Assembly: GCF_001665685.1 (NCBI RefSeq)
Contig: NZ_LZTB01000011.1
Location: 186,001 to 250,000 of the forward strand
Direction of reading: 5' to 3'
DNA length: 64,000 bases
Origin: Mycobacterium sp. 852013-50091_SCH5140682
Lineage (GTDB): Bacteria > Actinomycetota > Actinomycetes > Mycobacteriales > Mycobacteriaceae
The notes under the pieces are model-generated. The model was given only the letters and a program-made list of their open reading frames with translations. It searched no databases and had not been told where the DNA came from. A program made the position numbers and the translations under genes. The number at the start of each line of letters is the position of its first letter. Within the stretch, counting starts at the first letter, position 1. Of this stretch, positions 49,201 through 56,744 are shown in pieces.

Positions 49201-49865
49201 GCGATCAGCGAGGTCTGTCCGTTGGGCAGGGCGATAGATGTGGCGTCGGAGAAATGCTCTTTGAATTCACGGGCGAAGATCGCCTCCGCCTCTGCGAACG
49301 TATTGCCGGAGGCGCTCCCGCCGGCCGGAGCCGCCAGCACGCGACGGATTGTCTCTAGGTCGAAGTCGGTGCCGTACAACGCGAACAGCAATTTGTCCGC
49401 TAATCGCAGCCCGCCGAATCGGAAGTATGACGACGCCCGCACGCCATAGTCGATGCCGAGGTATTTGACCATGTCCTTGTTGGCGTCGGAGTTGTACTCC
49501 TTCTGGTAGGCCGACTCCAGTTCGCCGTGGCGCATGGACTGCTTGTGCAGCCAGTCGTAAAGGCCGGTGGGCCAGACATTTCCGGCGCCCATCGGCAGAG
49601 AACGATCGATGATCGCCGACCGCAGATCAGCCAAGCGCTGCTTGGCCGGGTCGGCCGGCTCGTCACGCTGAACGACTACGCCGCCGGAAAGCGCACTTAC
49701 CAGTGCACGATTGCCGACCGCGCCCTGCAAGTCCAGAATGCCGTCAGCTGAAAGCTGGGTGACTCGGCGCGGGTTGGGCGCACTCGCCGTCGGCCGGCCG
49801 GGCCGCCGGGGCGCAGCCTCTGGATTCACCCGCGAGTGAGGCTCGTGTGCGTGACCGCTCGCCAT
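46215..49865 (-). CDS. Orphan eCIS-associated-type protein with annexin-like and metallopeptidase regions
   Basis: 1,216 residues from the ATG at 49865 (a frame to 49934 is open). Seen: residues 43-59 read ILDLQGAVGNRALVSAL and VVVQRD follows, the leader signature of DUF4157-type proteins found with extracellular contractile injection systems. Regions such as LADKLLFALYGTDFDLETIR then FAREFKEHFSD, and later ALKASYQTGYHKDLI, resemble annexin-like repeats of that group. The centre (about 620-800) is Ala/Gly-rich and hydrophobic (VGLVIAYITAGAGVGLVAGA). Near 1035-1039 is HEVRH, a zinc-peptidase HExxH, with RPLEVDAY about 115 residues later as a possible third-ligand region. No signal peptide. No eCIS, integrase or immunity gene is seen. 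A toxin or effector role is inference. Confidence 0.75.
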   Translation of the reverse strand: MASGHAHEPHSRVNPEAAPRRPGRPTASAPNPRRVTQLSADGILDLQGAVGNRALVSALSGGVVVQRDEPADPAKQRLADLRSAIIDRSLPMGAGNVWPTGLYDWLHKQSMRHGELESAYQKEYNSDANKDMVKYLGIDYGVRASSYFRFGGLRLADKLLFALYGTDFDLETIRRVLAAPAGGSASGNTFAEAEAIFAREFKEHFSDATSIALPNGQTSLIAGILDSKTLQWKRTGYELRALMAFGEFRLVDELAAEIEAPTGMTVAWDKVLTLVDKAPDKNALKASYQTGYHKDLIAEVGLMSPEDPADIGLLDNKHKYLAAMILVKGSVSLNERLRVAVKFKDDLSVVWNYLEIASAAEKKQMREEPLDPSTMSELAAEDKERLNALLAENPTAMQKLTAAGADSGSAVMKVFKNAKGADRELFADALNKGQQSVGDPFVDLVARKTGGDFKNVKTILSGTVADRISFALSGLDDDEDYCYSVLEAASDADKVAILQQAETAGTTRGLMKSHLNDKEYLKATKILLSGAGSMDPLERAKLVRDFGKESLTDPGSVGFTNAYSALADENRELDWAIKATGDNKSPGSAEAADLNAKSGSVLASADSLTKTADSVNDVAAQIAYTAVGLVIAYITAGAGVGLVAGAIETFENVGVRAAVAAVAKGTAKVVINKVAKGASFDATGNDGMAAFLGGAVEGVTDVILPSVAQGLVSVEYKQAMALNAEQAAKAAWTSQPKITQSVTTILTSGTGAALSSFAEATAQDETWKRGLGDDVLILLAKTAQGAATTAAVTAGIEIASPFLAKQAGRISQLIERFQLSNQSVRELSEAEAKWLVLRDQRRAKLGDFDTTGDDWPTISQRLRNRKGGAGADDFALVMDERAALRDLNMLRKKSGLPVGDTFSPPPEPRMIVDKTPSDTPAGSTSGQPADPLSMDIAGQKELSLADKERLAEYTAGVRQMGVSGPLTEANVKEIGAQALSKFAPADMPKPEIVIAEPGQLKPDEIALIYRNGWVIRVNPAELAKPIEDMASALAHEVRHAAQFYLIARYLIAENPGISIDQIAAKMGGTKAGGAYRAMLGKAQEAPVLDLNSPYGAVAHQLYVTEFGPAGSLPKFPFVNPNTMWANDLQKYIGELEKMKARYEPIAKGTSVHAADAQGTVNQLEIMIEEAWEHYNVHRPLEVDAYMVDRLVKLGMNPSSFTKAKPGPVPVPVPPRN

Positions 49866-50018
49866 TGACCACCCACCTTGCCGCTCGGCGTCCGACGTCG
49901 CGAACGGGCATCCACCGTCAGGCTCACCGCACATGATCGTTTGCCGCCGGGATCATTGGCAACGAACACCGGGGCACGGCCAGGGAACCCGTGTGGTGCC
50001 CCTTCGGGCAACGGGCTC

Positions 50019-50041
50019 GCTGCGCGGGTTCAGTTCCCGTC
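50019..50041 (+). repeat. Imperfect copy of the tRNA-Gly 3' region
   Basis: 20 of 23 bases match 45966-45988 of tRNA-Gly, in the same orientation, covering the end of the anticodon stem and the T-arm. It lies 154 bp outside the start of the large gene, so tRNA-Gly and this copy bracket that gene. This is the expected picture for an old attachment-site duplication. Confidence 0.6.
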
Positions 50042-50748
50042 AGATGCGCTGACAGGACAGGCATATCGGCGCCTCTTCGTCACCCTCGTCGCCAGTCACG
50101 TCGACCCCCATCGCGCGCAGCCGATGCGGCCCCGTCAACTCGCCTGCGCGGCGCTGTGTGCGGATCGCGCGTCGGGCCGCGGCGCGGGGCACATGCTGAA
50201 AGATGACGGCGCTTTCGTCCGACACCGCACCCGGGCGGCGAGATGGATAACCGACCCAGCAGAAGCTGACTGCGTCCGTCGGCAGGGAGACCTTCTCTGC
50301 GTAGCGCGCGAACGGTTCCGCTGATCGTGGTTCAGTTGTGCCAACGCGGAATTCGACTCGGCATGGCGGCTGCGAGTCTGGGCGGTGTGACACATCAGCG
50401 TTCTTCGAACGCCCGGCATCTTGAGCGTGAAATTCTGCTCCGCCCCACGGTGCAACAAATGCCTGAGGTCGAAGTGCAGTGTGACCGTTTCCATCTCGCG
50501 CGTCATCGCGATCCCCTCGATCGGCCAAGCCACTGGACTCTGCGACGTCGACTCCGACAGCACACGGCGCCTGCGGAAATTGACGCCAAAGATGGCATGC
50601 CGAATGCCCTGAGAGCCTGATCACGGGCCGGTCTCGAATCGCTTCCAATCGATTTGGACCCTTGTGGTGGTCATGGCCACGGCCCGTACATTGGTGGTCG
50701 TCCCCGACTCACCGGCCAACGGCTCCGGTCCAACACGCAGGAGCCCGC
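50042..50748. other. Region between the island edge and the esterase gene, possible decayed gene
   Basis: About 700 bp without a convincing gene. A minus-strand frame ending at 50040 has a plausible C-terminal part (about 80 codons below 50324, G/C-rich third positions, ending APICLSCQRI with a CxxC). Another minus frame, 50135-50563, has a protein-like start (ETVTLHFDLRHLLHRGAEQN). The two may be halves of a frameshifted gene. Neither is recognised. Confidence 0.3.
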
Positions 50749-51933
50749 ATGATCACGACAGCTCCCCCGATAGCCGGCACGTGCCTGCCGCAATTCATCC
50801 GGGTGCGAGACGCCTTCGAACGCAACTTCGCCGAGCGTGGCGAGGTCGGTGCCGCCGTCGCGGTCTGGGTCGAAGGCGAGCTGGTGGTCAACCTGTGGGG
50901 TGGATCGGCCGACGCAGCAGGCACTCGCCCGTGGCGCGAGAACACCCTGGCCAGCGTCTTCTCCGGATCCAAGGGACTGTTGAGCAGCTGCGTGCATCTG
51001 CTGGCCGATCGCGGCGAGATCGATCTCTACGCTCCGATCGCCCGGTACTGGCCGGAGTTCGCCCAGGCCGGCAAGCAGGACGTCACTGTCGCCATGGTGC
51101 TCGGGCACCGCTCCGGCGTGATCGGCCCGCGCGAACCCATGGACTGGCGCGACGTGACCGATTGGGACGGCGTCTGCGCACGGCTGGCCGCAGCCGAGCC
51201 GTGGTGGGAACCCGGCACCGCGCAGGGCTATCACACCGTGAGCTTCGGCTTCATCCTCGGCGAGGTGATCCGCCGGGTGACCGGCCGCACGTTGGGCCAG
51301 TATCTGCGCACCGAGATCGCCGAGCCGCTGGGCATCGACGTCCATATCGGCCTGCCCGCCGACGAGCACCACCGCTGCGCGGAGATGCTGAACAAGCCGA
51401 CCGTGCGCAGTGTGCTGGCCCAGAACAGGGTCTCTACCCCGCCGCAGCACCTGAACGACCATCCGTGGGCGGCATTCGCGGTGTCGATGGATTTCGTACC
51501 GGACGACGAGCTCGGCGCCCACGCCCTGGGCACTTGGCGGTCGGCTGAATTCCCCAGCACCAACGCGCATGTGTCTGCACTGGGCATGGCGACGTTCTAC
51601 AACGCATTGGCCCAGGAAACGTTGATCAGCCGCGAACACCTGGAGCGTGCTCGGGTGTCCCAGGGCGGCTTCGACCCCGACGTGGTGCTCGGCCCGCGCG
51701 TCGCCGATCACGGCTGGGGTCTGGGATACATGCTCAACCAGCGCGGCGTGGCCGGCCCCAACCTCCGGATTTTCGGCCACGGCGGCTCCGGTGGCTCGTA
51801 CGCGTTCGTCGATCTCGAACACCGCATCGGCTACGCGTACGTGATGAACTTTTTCGACGCGACCAAGTGCAACGCCGACCCCCGCACGGTCGCGCTGTCC
51901 AACGAGGTGTACTCCGCTCTCGGCGTAATCTGA
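50749..51933 (+). CDS. lipP: Serine beta-lactamase-fold esterase (LipP type)
   Basis: 394 residues. Family of class C beta-lactamase-like esterases. The nucleophile motif SxxK is SGSK in VFSGSKGLLSS (about residues 72-75), the YxS-like tyrosine is in QGYHTVSFGFILGEV, and the third motif is HGGSGG near the C-terminus. It hydrolyses short-chain esters or related bonds. The ATG at 50749 follows CAGGAG; upstream codons lack homology. It holds the place of lipP beyond tig in M. tuberculosis, so it marks the return of conserved backbone after the tRNA-Gly island. Confidence 0.87.
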   Translation: MITTAPPIAGTCLPQFIRVRDAFERNFAERGEVGAAVAVWVEGELVVNLWGGSADAAGTRPWRENTLASVFSGSKGLLSSCVHLLADRGEIDLYAPIARYWPEFAQAGKQDVTVAMVLGHRSGVIGPREPMDWRDVTDWDGVCARLAAAEPWWEPGTAQGYHTVSFGFILGEVIRRVTGRTLGQYLRTEIAEPLGIDVHIGLPADEHHRCAEMLNKPTVRSVLAQNRVSTPPQHLNDHPWAAFAVSMDFVPDDELGAHALGTWRSAEFPSTNAHVSALGMATFYNALAQETLISREHLERARVSQGGFDPDVVLGPRVADHGWGLGYMLNQRGVAGPNLRIFGHGGSGGSYAFVDLEHRIGYAYVMNFFDATKCNADPRTVALSNEVYSALGVI

Positions 51934-51984
51934 CGCCCACTGCGACACCCGGAAACCCCGTTTCCGCTCGGTACCCTGGACGCC

Positions 51985-52830
51985 ATGAACAGCGTTTTGC
52001 TGGTACTCATCGTCCTGGTCATCGCCGCCATCGCGTTCGCGGTCTACAGCTCGTCGAAATCGGCCGGACGACGGACTGCCGAATCCCTCGCCGACGCCAA
52101 GGCCGACGCCCGGCGCATCATCGAACGGCTCGGCGGCCAGGTGCTCAACCTGACTGGCACCGACGATGCGTCCAAGCAAGCCCTGGCCGACGCGTCGGAG
52201 CGCTACACCGCCGCGTCCTCACAGATCGACCAGGCAACCTCTGCCAAGCAGGCCGCGCTGGCCAAGGAAAGCGCCATCGAGGGCCTGTACTACGTCCGCG
52301 CCGCGCGCACCGCGATGGGCATGGATCCCGGTCCCGAGCTGGAGACCCTGTCCGGCCAGCGGTCAGCGGGCGCGGTCACCGAGGACCGCACCGTCAACTT
52401 CGAGGGCCGGCAGCTCGAGGCCTCCCCCACGCCGTCGCAGCGCACGCCCAACTACTACCCCGGCGGCCGGGTCGCCGGCCGACCGGTGCCTGCCGGCTGG
52501 TATTCCGAGCCCTGGTGGAAGACCGCCCTGGTCGCGGGCGCATGGGGCGTCGGTTCGGCACTGCTGTTCGACTCGTTGTTCAGCGGCATGCACGGGGTCA
52601 ACTACGGCGCGCAGGGTTTCGAGAGCGGCTACGGTGACGGCTACTCCGACGGATACGCCGCCGGCCAAGATGCCGGCGGCTACGACGGCGGCGGCTACGA
52701 CGACAGTGGCTCCGGCGACAGTGGCTCTGGCGACTGGGGCGGCACCGACGCCAGCGGTTGGGACAACGGCGGATTCGACGGCGGCGGGTTTGACGGCGGC
52801 GGATTCGACTTCGGCGGCGGGGACTTCTGA
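51985..52830 (+). CDS. Membrane-anchored protein with glycine-rich C-terminus (DUF1542-like)
   Basis: 281 residues of unknown function. Residues 4-21 form an N-terminal transmembrane helix (VLLVLIVLVIAAIAFAVY). A charged helical segment (about 28-110) resembles DUF1542-type coiled regions, followed by a Pro-rich stretch, a second hydrophobic helix (WWKTALVAGAWGVGSALLF) and about 80 residues of low-complexity Gly/Asp/Ser/Phe repeats (GGFDGGGFDGGGFD). The Gly-rich tail resembles those of TPM-domain membrane proteins. It follows the esterase by 51 bp on the same strand and is closed by a long hairpin. Confidence 0.75.
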   Translation: MNSVLLVLIVLVIAAIAFAVYSSSKSAGRRTAESLADAKADARRIIERLGGQVLNLTGTDDASKQALADASERYTAASSQIDQATSAKQAALAKESAIEGLYYVRAARTAMGMDPGPELETLSGQRSAGAVTEDRTVNFEGRQLEASPTPSQRTPNYYPGGRVAGRPVPAGWYSEPWWKTALVAGAWGVGSALLFDSLFSGMHGVNYGAQGFESGYGDGYSDGYAAGQDAGGYDGGGYDDSGSGDSGSGDWGGTDASGWDNGGFDGGGFDGGGFDFGGGDF

Positions 52831-52836
52831 CCCAGC

Positions 52837-52895
52837 GCGAGCAGACGCGAACGTCCGCGACATGCCGCGGTTCGGGGACTTTCGCGACTGCTCGC
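52837..52895. terminator. Long hairpin between convergent genes, GCGAGC-foot type
   Basis: GCGAGCAG (52837-52844) pairs with CTGCTCGC (52888-52895) and CGCGAA (52846-52851) with TTCGCG (52881-52886), with one A-A mismatch; GTCC/GGAC continues inside. It starts 6 bases after one stop and ends 6 bases before the other (52902). It shares GCGAGCAG-n-CG with the repeat at 9809. Confidence 0.7.
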
Positions 52896-52901
52896 CGGTC
52901 T

Positions 52902-54587
52902 TCAGAACCGGCTATCGAGCCGCGCCGACACCCCGGCCTCCTGCAGGTCGAGCCGCTCGAGCATGGCCCGGACCGCCTCGTCCTCGATGCGTCCCGCGTC
53001 CCGCTCGGCGATGAGCGCCTGCCGCTGAGCCGCCAGCACATCGCGGTACAGCCCCGAGAACACCTCCGACCGCCTGGTGTGGGCCTCGGGGTCGGGCATT
53101 TCGTCGGCATCTTGTGAATGCCGCGCGATGATGCCGCGGATCTCGGTCAGCACCCTCGGGTTCATTCCCGGCGGTGCCTCGAAGTTCGCCAGCACTTCCT
53201 CGGCGGCGTCGTGCACCAACCGCTCAGCCTTGAGTTCCTCGGCCCGGTCGACCTCGTGGTCGTCGCAGAACCGCGACAGATGGAGCCGCCGGATCAAAAG
53301 CGGCAGCGACCAACCCTGGATCAACAGGGTGCCGACGCTGACGACGAAGGCGATGGCCTGAATGGTGGCCCGCTCGGGGAACGGTTCACCGGTGATCGTC
53401 GTCGCCGGGATCGCCGCGGCCGCAGCCAAGGTGACCACCCCGCGCATGCCGGTCCACGAGACCACCACGCTCTCGCGCCAGGACAGCGGCCTGCGGTCCA
53501 CACGTGAGCGCCACTTGCCCATCGGCTTGCGTCGCACCTTCGTACCCAGCGCGCCACGGCCACCCCGCTCGGGCACCGGCACGCTCAGCCGGTTCTCGAC
53601 ATGCCGGAACAGCTTGTTGCGGCCGAACATCACAAACACCGACAGCGGCCGGATCACCAAGACGATCAGCAGCACGATCGCCGACGCGACGGCCACCTCC
53701 ATCAGCGATTCATGCGCGTCGTTGAGGTGCTCCAGCACGAACCGCAGATGCAGACCGATGTAGGCGAAGACGAACGCCTCCAACAGCACATCCACCGAGT
53801 TCCACACGTAGCGTTCCTGCAGCCGGGTCTGATATCCGGCGCCCAGCGAACCGTGGCCGACGACGAATCCGGCGACGACGACCGCCAGCACACCCGAGGC
53901 ATGCAGTTCCTCGGCGGTGATGTACGCCGCGAACGGCACCACCAGCCCTTGAACGGTCTCCAGCCCCGGATTCGCGAGCCGCCGCCGGATCCACAGCGTC
54001 ACGTAACCCAGCAGTGCCCCCACCAGCGGACCCACCACCGCGCTGAAGGCGAACAGCAGGAAAGGATCCTCGATGAACGTGTGGGTGCCTGCTACCTGGG
54101 CCACCGCGATGCTGAACAGCGTCAGCGCCGCAGCATCGTTGATGAGGCTCTCCCCGGTCAGGATCGCCATCACGCGCTTGGGCAGGCCCAGTTTGCGGCC
54201 CACCGCGACCGCCGTGACCGCGTCCGGGGGCGCCACGATCGCGCCGAGGATCAGTGCGAGACCGAACGTCAGCGGCACCAGCACCAGCCCGGCCGACACC
54301 GCGGCCACCGCGAACGCGGTCACCACCACCAACCCGACCCCGAGACCCAGGATCGGCCGGATGTTGCGCAGGAACGTCGGGAATGAGAATCCCAGCGCCG
54401 CCGAATACAGCAGAGGCGGCAGCACCACCGTCAGCAGGATGTGCGAATCCAGTTCGGGCGGCTCGAAATCCGGAAAGAACGACACCGCGATGCCGACGAC
54501 CACGATGATCAGGGCGGGTTCCAATCCGCGCCGGTGGGCAATGGCTGTGACGACAATGGCTCCGACGACGACGAGGATCAATTCCAC
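52902..54587 (-). CDS. Na+/H+ antiporter, CPA1/NhaP type
   Basis: 561 residues with about 12 membrane helices in the first 420. The ion-binding Asn-Asp pair is in LTGESLINDAAALTLF, and ILGAIVAPPDAVTAVAVGRK and SWTGMRGVVTLAAA are CPA1 hallmarks. It exchanges Na+ (or K+) for H+ across the plasma membrane for pH and salt homeostasis. A cytoplasmic region between helices (PVPERGGRGALGTKVRRKPM) and a charged helical C-terminal tail of about 120 residues are likely regulatory. It stands alone and is convergent with the DUF1542-like gene. Confidence 0.88.
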   Translation of the reverse strand: MELILVVVGAIVVTAIAHRRGLEPALIIVVVGIAVSFFPDFEPPELDSHILLTVVLPPLLYSAALGFSFPTFLRNIRPILGLGVGLVVVTAFAVAAVSAGLVLVPLTFGLALILGAIVAPPDAVTAVAVGRKLGLPKRVMAILTGESLINDAAALTLFSIAVAQVAGTHTFIEDPFLLFAFSAVVGPLVGALLGYVTLWIRRRLANPGLETVQGLVVPFAAYITAEELHASGVLAVVVAGFVVGHGSLGAGYQTRLQERYVWNSVDVLLEAFVFAYIGLHLRFVLEHLNDAHESLMEVAVASAIVLLIVLVIRPLSVFVMFGRNKLFRHVENRLSVPVPERGGRGALGTKVRRKPMGKWRSRVDRRPLSWRESVVVSWTGMRGVVTLAAAAAIPATTITGEPFPERATIQAIAFVVSVGTLLIQGWSLPLLIRRLHLSRFCDDHEVDRAEELKAERLVHDAAEEVLANFEAPPGMNPRVLTEIRGIIARHSQDADEMPDPEAHTRRSEVFSGLYRDVLAAQRQALIAERDAGRIEDEAVRAMLERLDLQEAGVSARLDSRF

Positions 54588-54703
54588 TCGTCAATTGTCC
54601 CGGCTGATCCCACAATCATCACCTCGGGGTGATACACAACTGCCGCATATGCACCACCGCCGTTGGCTTACGGTTGACTGGAACTCTTTGAGGGGGAAGA
54701 TGT

Positions 54704-55294
54704 ATGGCGCCGGAACGGCTGGGGTTACTGATGGTCACGTTGACTGCGGCGGGCTCGATGCTTCTGGCCTGCGGATCGGGCCACGCCAAAGACGAGAACG
54801 AGCTGCGCGCCCTGGTGGCTTCGCAGGACCACGCGTTGAAGGACTACGACGTAGATCTCGCGGTCGAGTTGGTTTGCCCGGAATATCAGGAGGACAAGCG
54901 CGCATCGATGGAAAAGCTCCTGCCGAAGATGACCGACTTCGTGACGCCCGAACAGCGGTCCGATCCGCAGTACATGGCGAATCTGAAAGACATCCTGTTT
55001 CAGAAATATGGCGGCCTCGGCCTCTACATCGAAACGGCAGACAACGTGGCGGAAACGCTCCGTCGCCAGGACCCTGTCGCATTCGGGAAAGCCGCCCAAG
55101 AATTCGTGGTCGACATGATCGACGTCCAGCGCAGCGACGTGCGGAACATCGACGTCGACGGCGATACCGCCACGGCCGACGTGAAGCGGGCATACGCCAT
55201 CGGAAAGAACGAACCAGGTGTGACGACAGACACCCAGATGATCTTCGTCAGAAACGGTCTTGGCTGGCTCGACTGCACACCGCCTGCACGGTAG
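54704..55294 (+). CDS. Putative lipoprotein of unknown function
   Basis: 196 residues. An N-terminal hydrophobic stretch (LGLLMVTLTAAGSMLLAC) ends in a lipobox with C23, so the protein is probably anchored outside the membrane. The mature part is mixed helix/strand with RSDVRNIDVDGDTATADVKR and FVRNGLGWLDCTPPAR, reminiscent of the NTF2/DUF4878-like folds common in mycobacterial lipoproteins; this is only a resemblance. Codon usage is less G/C-biased than in its neighbours. It converges on nei2 with nine bases between stops. No functional call is made. Confidence 0.7.
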   Translation: MAPERLGLLMVTLTAAGSMLLACGSGHAKDENELRALVASQDHALKDYDVDLAVELVCPEYQEDKRASMEKLLPKMTDFVTPEQRSDPQYMANLKDILFQKYGGLGLYIETADNVAETLRRQDPVAFGKAAQEFVVDMIDVQRSDVRNIDVDGDTATADVKRAYAIGKNEPGVTTDTQMIFVRNGLGWLDCTPPAR

Positions 55295-55303
55295 GAACTC
55301 GCA

Positions 55304-56098
55304 CTACCTCTGGCAGGCCGGGCACCAGAACAGGTTGCGCCCCTCCAATTCGGCCGTGCGCACCGACGTTCCGCACACCCGGCATGCGTCGCCCGCCCGC
55401 CGGTACACATAGGTGCGGGGCCGGCCCGGTCCGTAGGAGGGGGCGCCGTGGTCGTGCTCGGGCCGCACCACGACGATCTTGCCGCGCCGCACACCGACCT
55501 TCATCAACGCCACCAGATCGGTCCACATGTCGGCGAATTCGTCCTGGTCGAGGTGAACACCCAGCCGGTAGGGGTCGATGCGATGACGGAACAACAACTC
55601 GCTGCGGTATACGTTGCCTACCCCGGCGATCACCGACTGATCCATCAACAACGCGCCGATCGATCTGCGCGACTTGGCAATCCGCTTCCAGGCCACCTCC
55701 GGGTCAGCATCGCCGCGCAGCGGGTCCGGGCCGAGTTTGGCGACGACGTCAGCGATCTCGGGCTCGCCGATCACCTCACACACCGTCGGACCCCGCAGGT
55801 CGGTGCCGTACTCCGACCCGACCATGCGCATCCGCACCTGCCCCACCGGCAGCGGCAACGGCACGGGCGCTTCGGTGAACGTGCCGTACAAGCCCAGGTG
55901 AATGTGGACGACGCGACCGCCGTCGTAGTGATGGAACAGATGCTTGCCCCAGGCATCGGATTTGCGCAGCACCCGCCCGCTCACGTCCGACGCGCCGTCC
56001 TCGAACCTCCCCTGCGGGCTCGACACGACCACAGGAGCCCGGCCGAACCGGCGTTGATGCAGCCGGGCCAGCCGATGCAGAGTGTGCCCTTCAGGCAT
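55304..56098 (-). CDS. nei2: Fpg/Nei-family DNA glycosylase (Nei2)
   Basis: 264 residues. It removes oxidised bases and nicks the strand. The Met at 56098 is the only possible start because Pro2 and Glu3 (MPEGHTLHRLA) are the catalytic nucleophile and acid after Met removal. The helix-two-turn-helix is seen in LLMDQSVIAGVGNVYRSELL, and the C-terminal zinc finger has C239, C242, C259 and C262 with the DNA-contacting Arg in EGRNLFWC. It matches Rv2464c of M. tuberculosis in sequence type and in position beyond lipP. Confidence 0.93.
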   Translation of the reverse strand: MPEGHTLHRLARLHQRRFGRAPVVVSSPQGRFEDGASDVSGRVLRKSDAWGKHLFHHYDGGRVVHIHLGLYGTFTEAPVPLPLPVGQVRMRMVGSEYGTDLRGPTVCEVIGEPEIADVVAKLGPDPLRGDADPEVAWKRIAKSRRSIGALLMDQSVIAGVGNVYRSELLFRHRIDPYRLGVHLDQDEFADMWTDLVALMKVGVRRGKIVVVRPEHDHGAPSYGPGRPRTYVYRRAGDACRVCGTSVRTAELEGRNLFWCPACQR

Positions 56099-56194
56099 GG
56101 CTCGGGCGGGACGGCTCGGGACCGAGGTTGACACGCATGCCGGTAACCCTAACGAGTGCGGCGTGCCCGTTTACCGATGGCGCAAGATGGCGGC

Positions 56195-56743
56195 ATGCAG
56201 ATCGACGTCGACCAGATCTACCCCTACCTGATTCCCGACGACTATCCCGACACGCTGTCGAGCGCCGCCGGAGCTCAGCGCCGAATCGGACACGGCCTCT
56301 CGGTGGCGCTCGTGACGCCGACCGGTCCGCCCGATGCCCAGATTCTGGCCGCGGTGGGCGCCTCGCAACTGACGGCCGCCCGGATCGACCTGACGACGGC
56401 ATACGCCCACGCGGACCGGGCGTTGTCGCAAGCGTTGTCGGCCGGACGGGTCGCGATGGAGTTCTTCGAGCGCGGTCCCGCCGGGACGCCGACGGTGGTG
56501 ATGAGCGGAAGCTGGCTGGCCGCAACCACACTGGTTGCCTCGGGACTTCACCAGCGCATGACCCGACTCGTCGGCGACGATGTCGTCGCGGCCGTGCCGC
56601 AGCGGGATCTGCTGTTCCTGTTCGGCGCCGACGCCTGCGCAGGCATGGCCGAGGTCATCGATGCCGAATACCGGGCCGCTCGAAAGCCGTTGACCACCAA
56701 GCTCTTCACCCTCGAACCTGACGGCCCGGCACCCAGGCCGTAG
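56195..56743 (+). CDS. Conserved protein of unknown function
   Basis: 182 residues from the ATG at 56195; another ATG 6 codons upstream is possible and neither has a good ribosome binding site. It starts MQIDVDQIYPYLIPDDYPD and has a regular alpha/beta pattern with AQRRIGHGLSVALVTPTGPP and VAAVPQRDLLFLFGADAC, somewhat like DUF1444-type proteins. No signal peptide or membrane segment. Third-position G/C bias is strong, so it is a real gene. It converges on the oxygenase gene with one base between stops. I do not recognise a function. Confidence 0.65.
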   Translation: MQIDVDQIYPYLIPDDYPDTLSSAAGAQRRIGHGLSVALVTPTGPPDAQILAAVGASQLTAARIDLTTAYAHADRALSQALSAGRVAMEFFERGPAGTPTVVMSGSWLAATTLVASGLHQRMTRLVGDDVVAAVPQRDLLFLFGADACAGMAEVIDAEYRAARKPLTTKLFTLEPDGPAPRP

Positions 56744-56744
56744 C

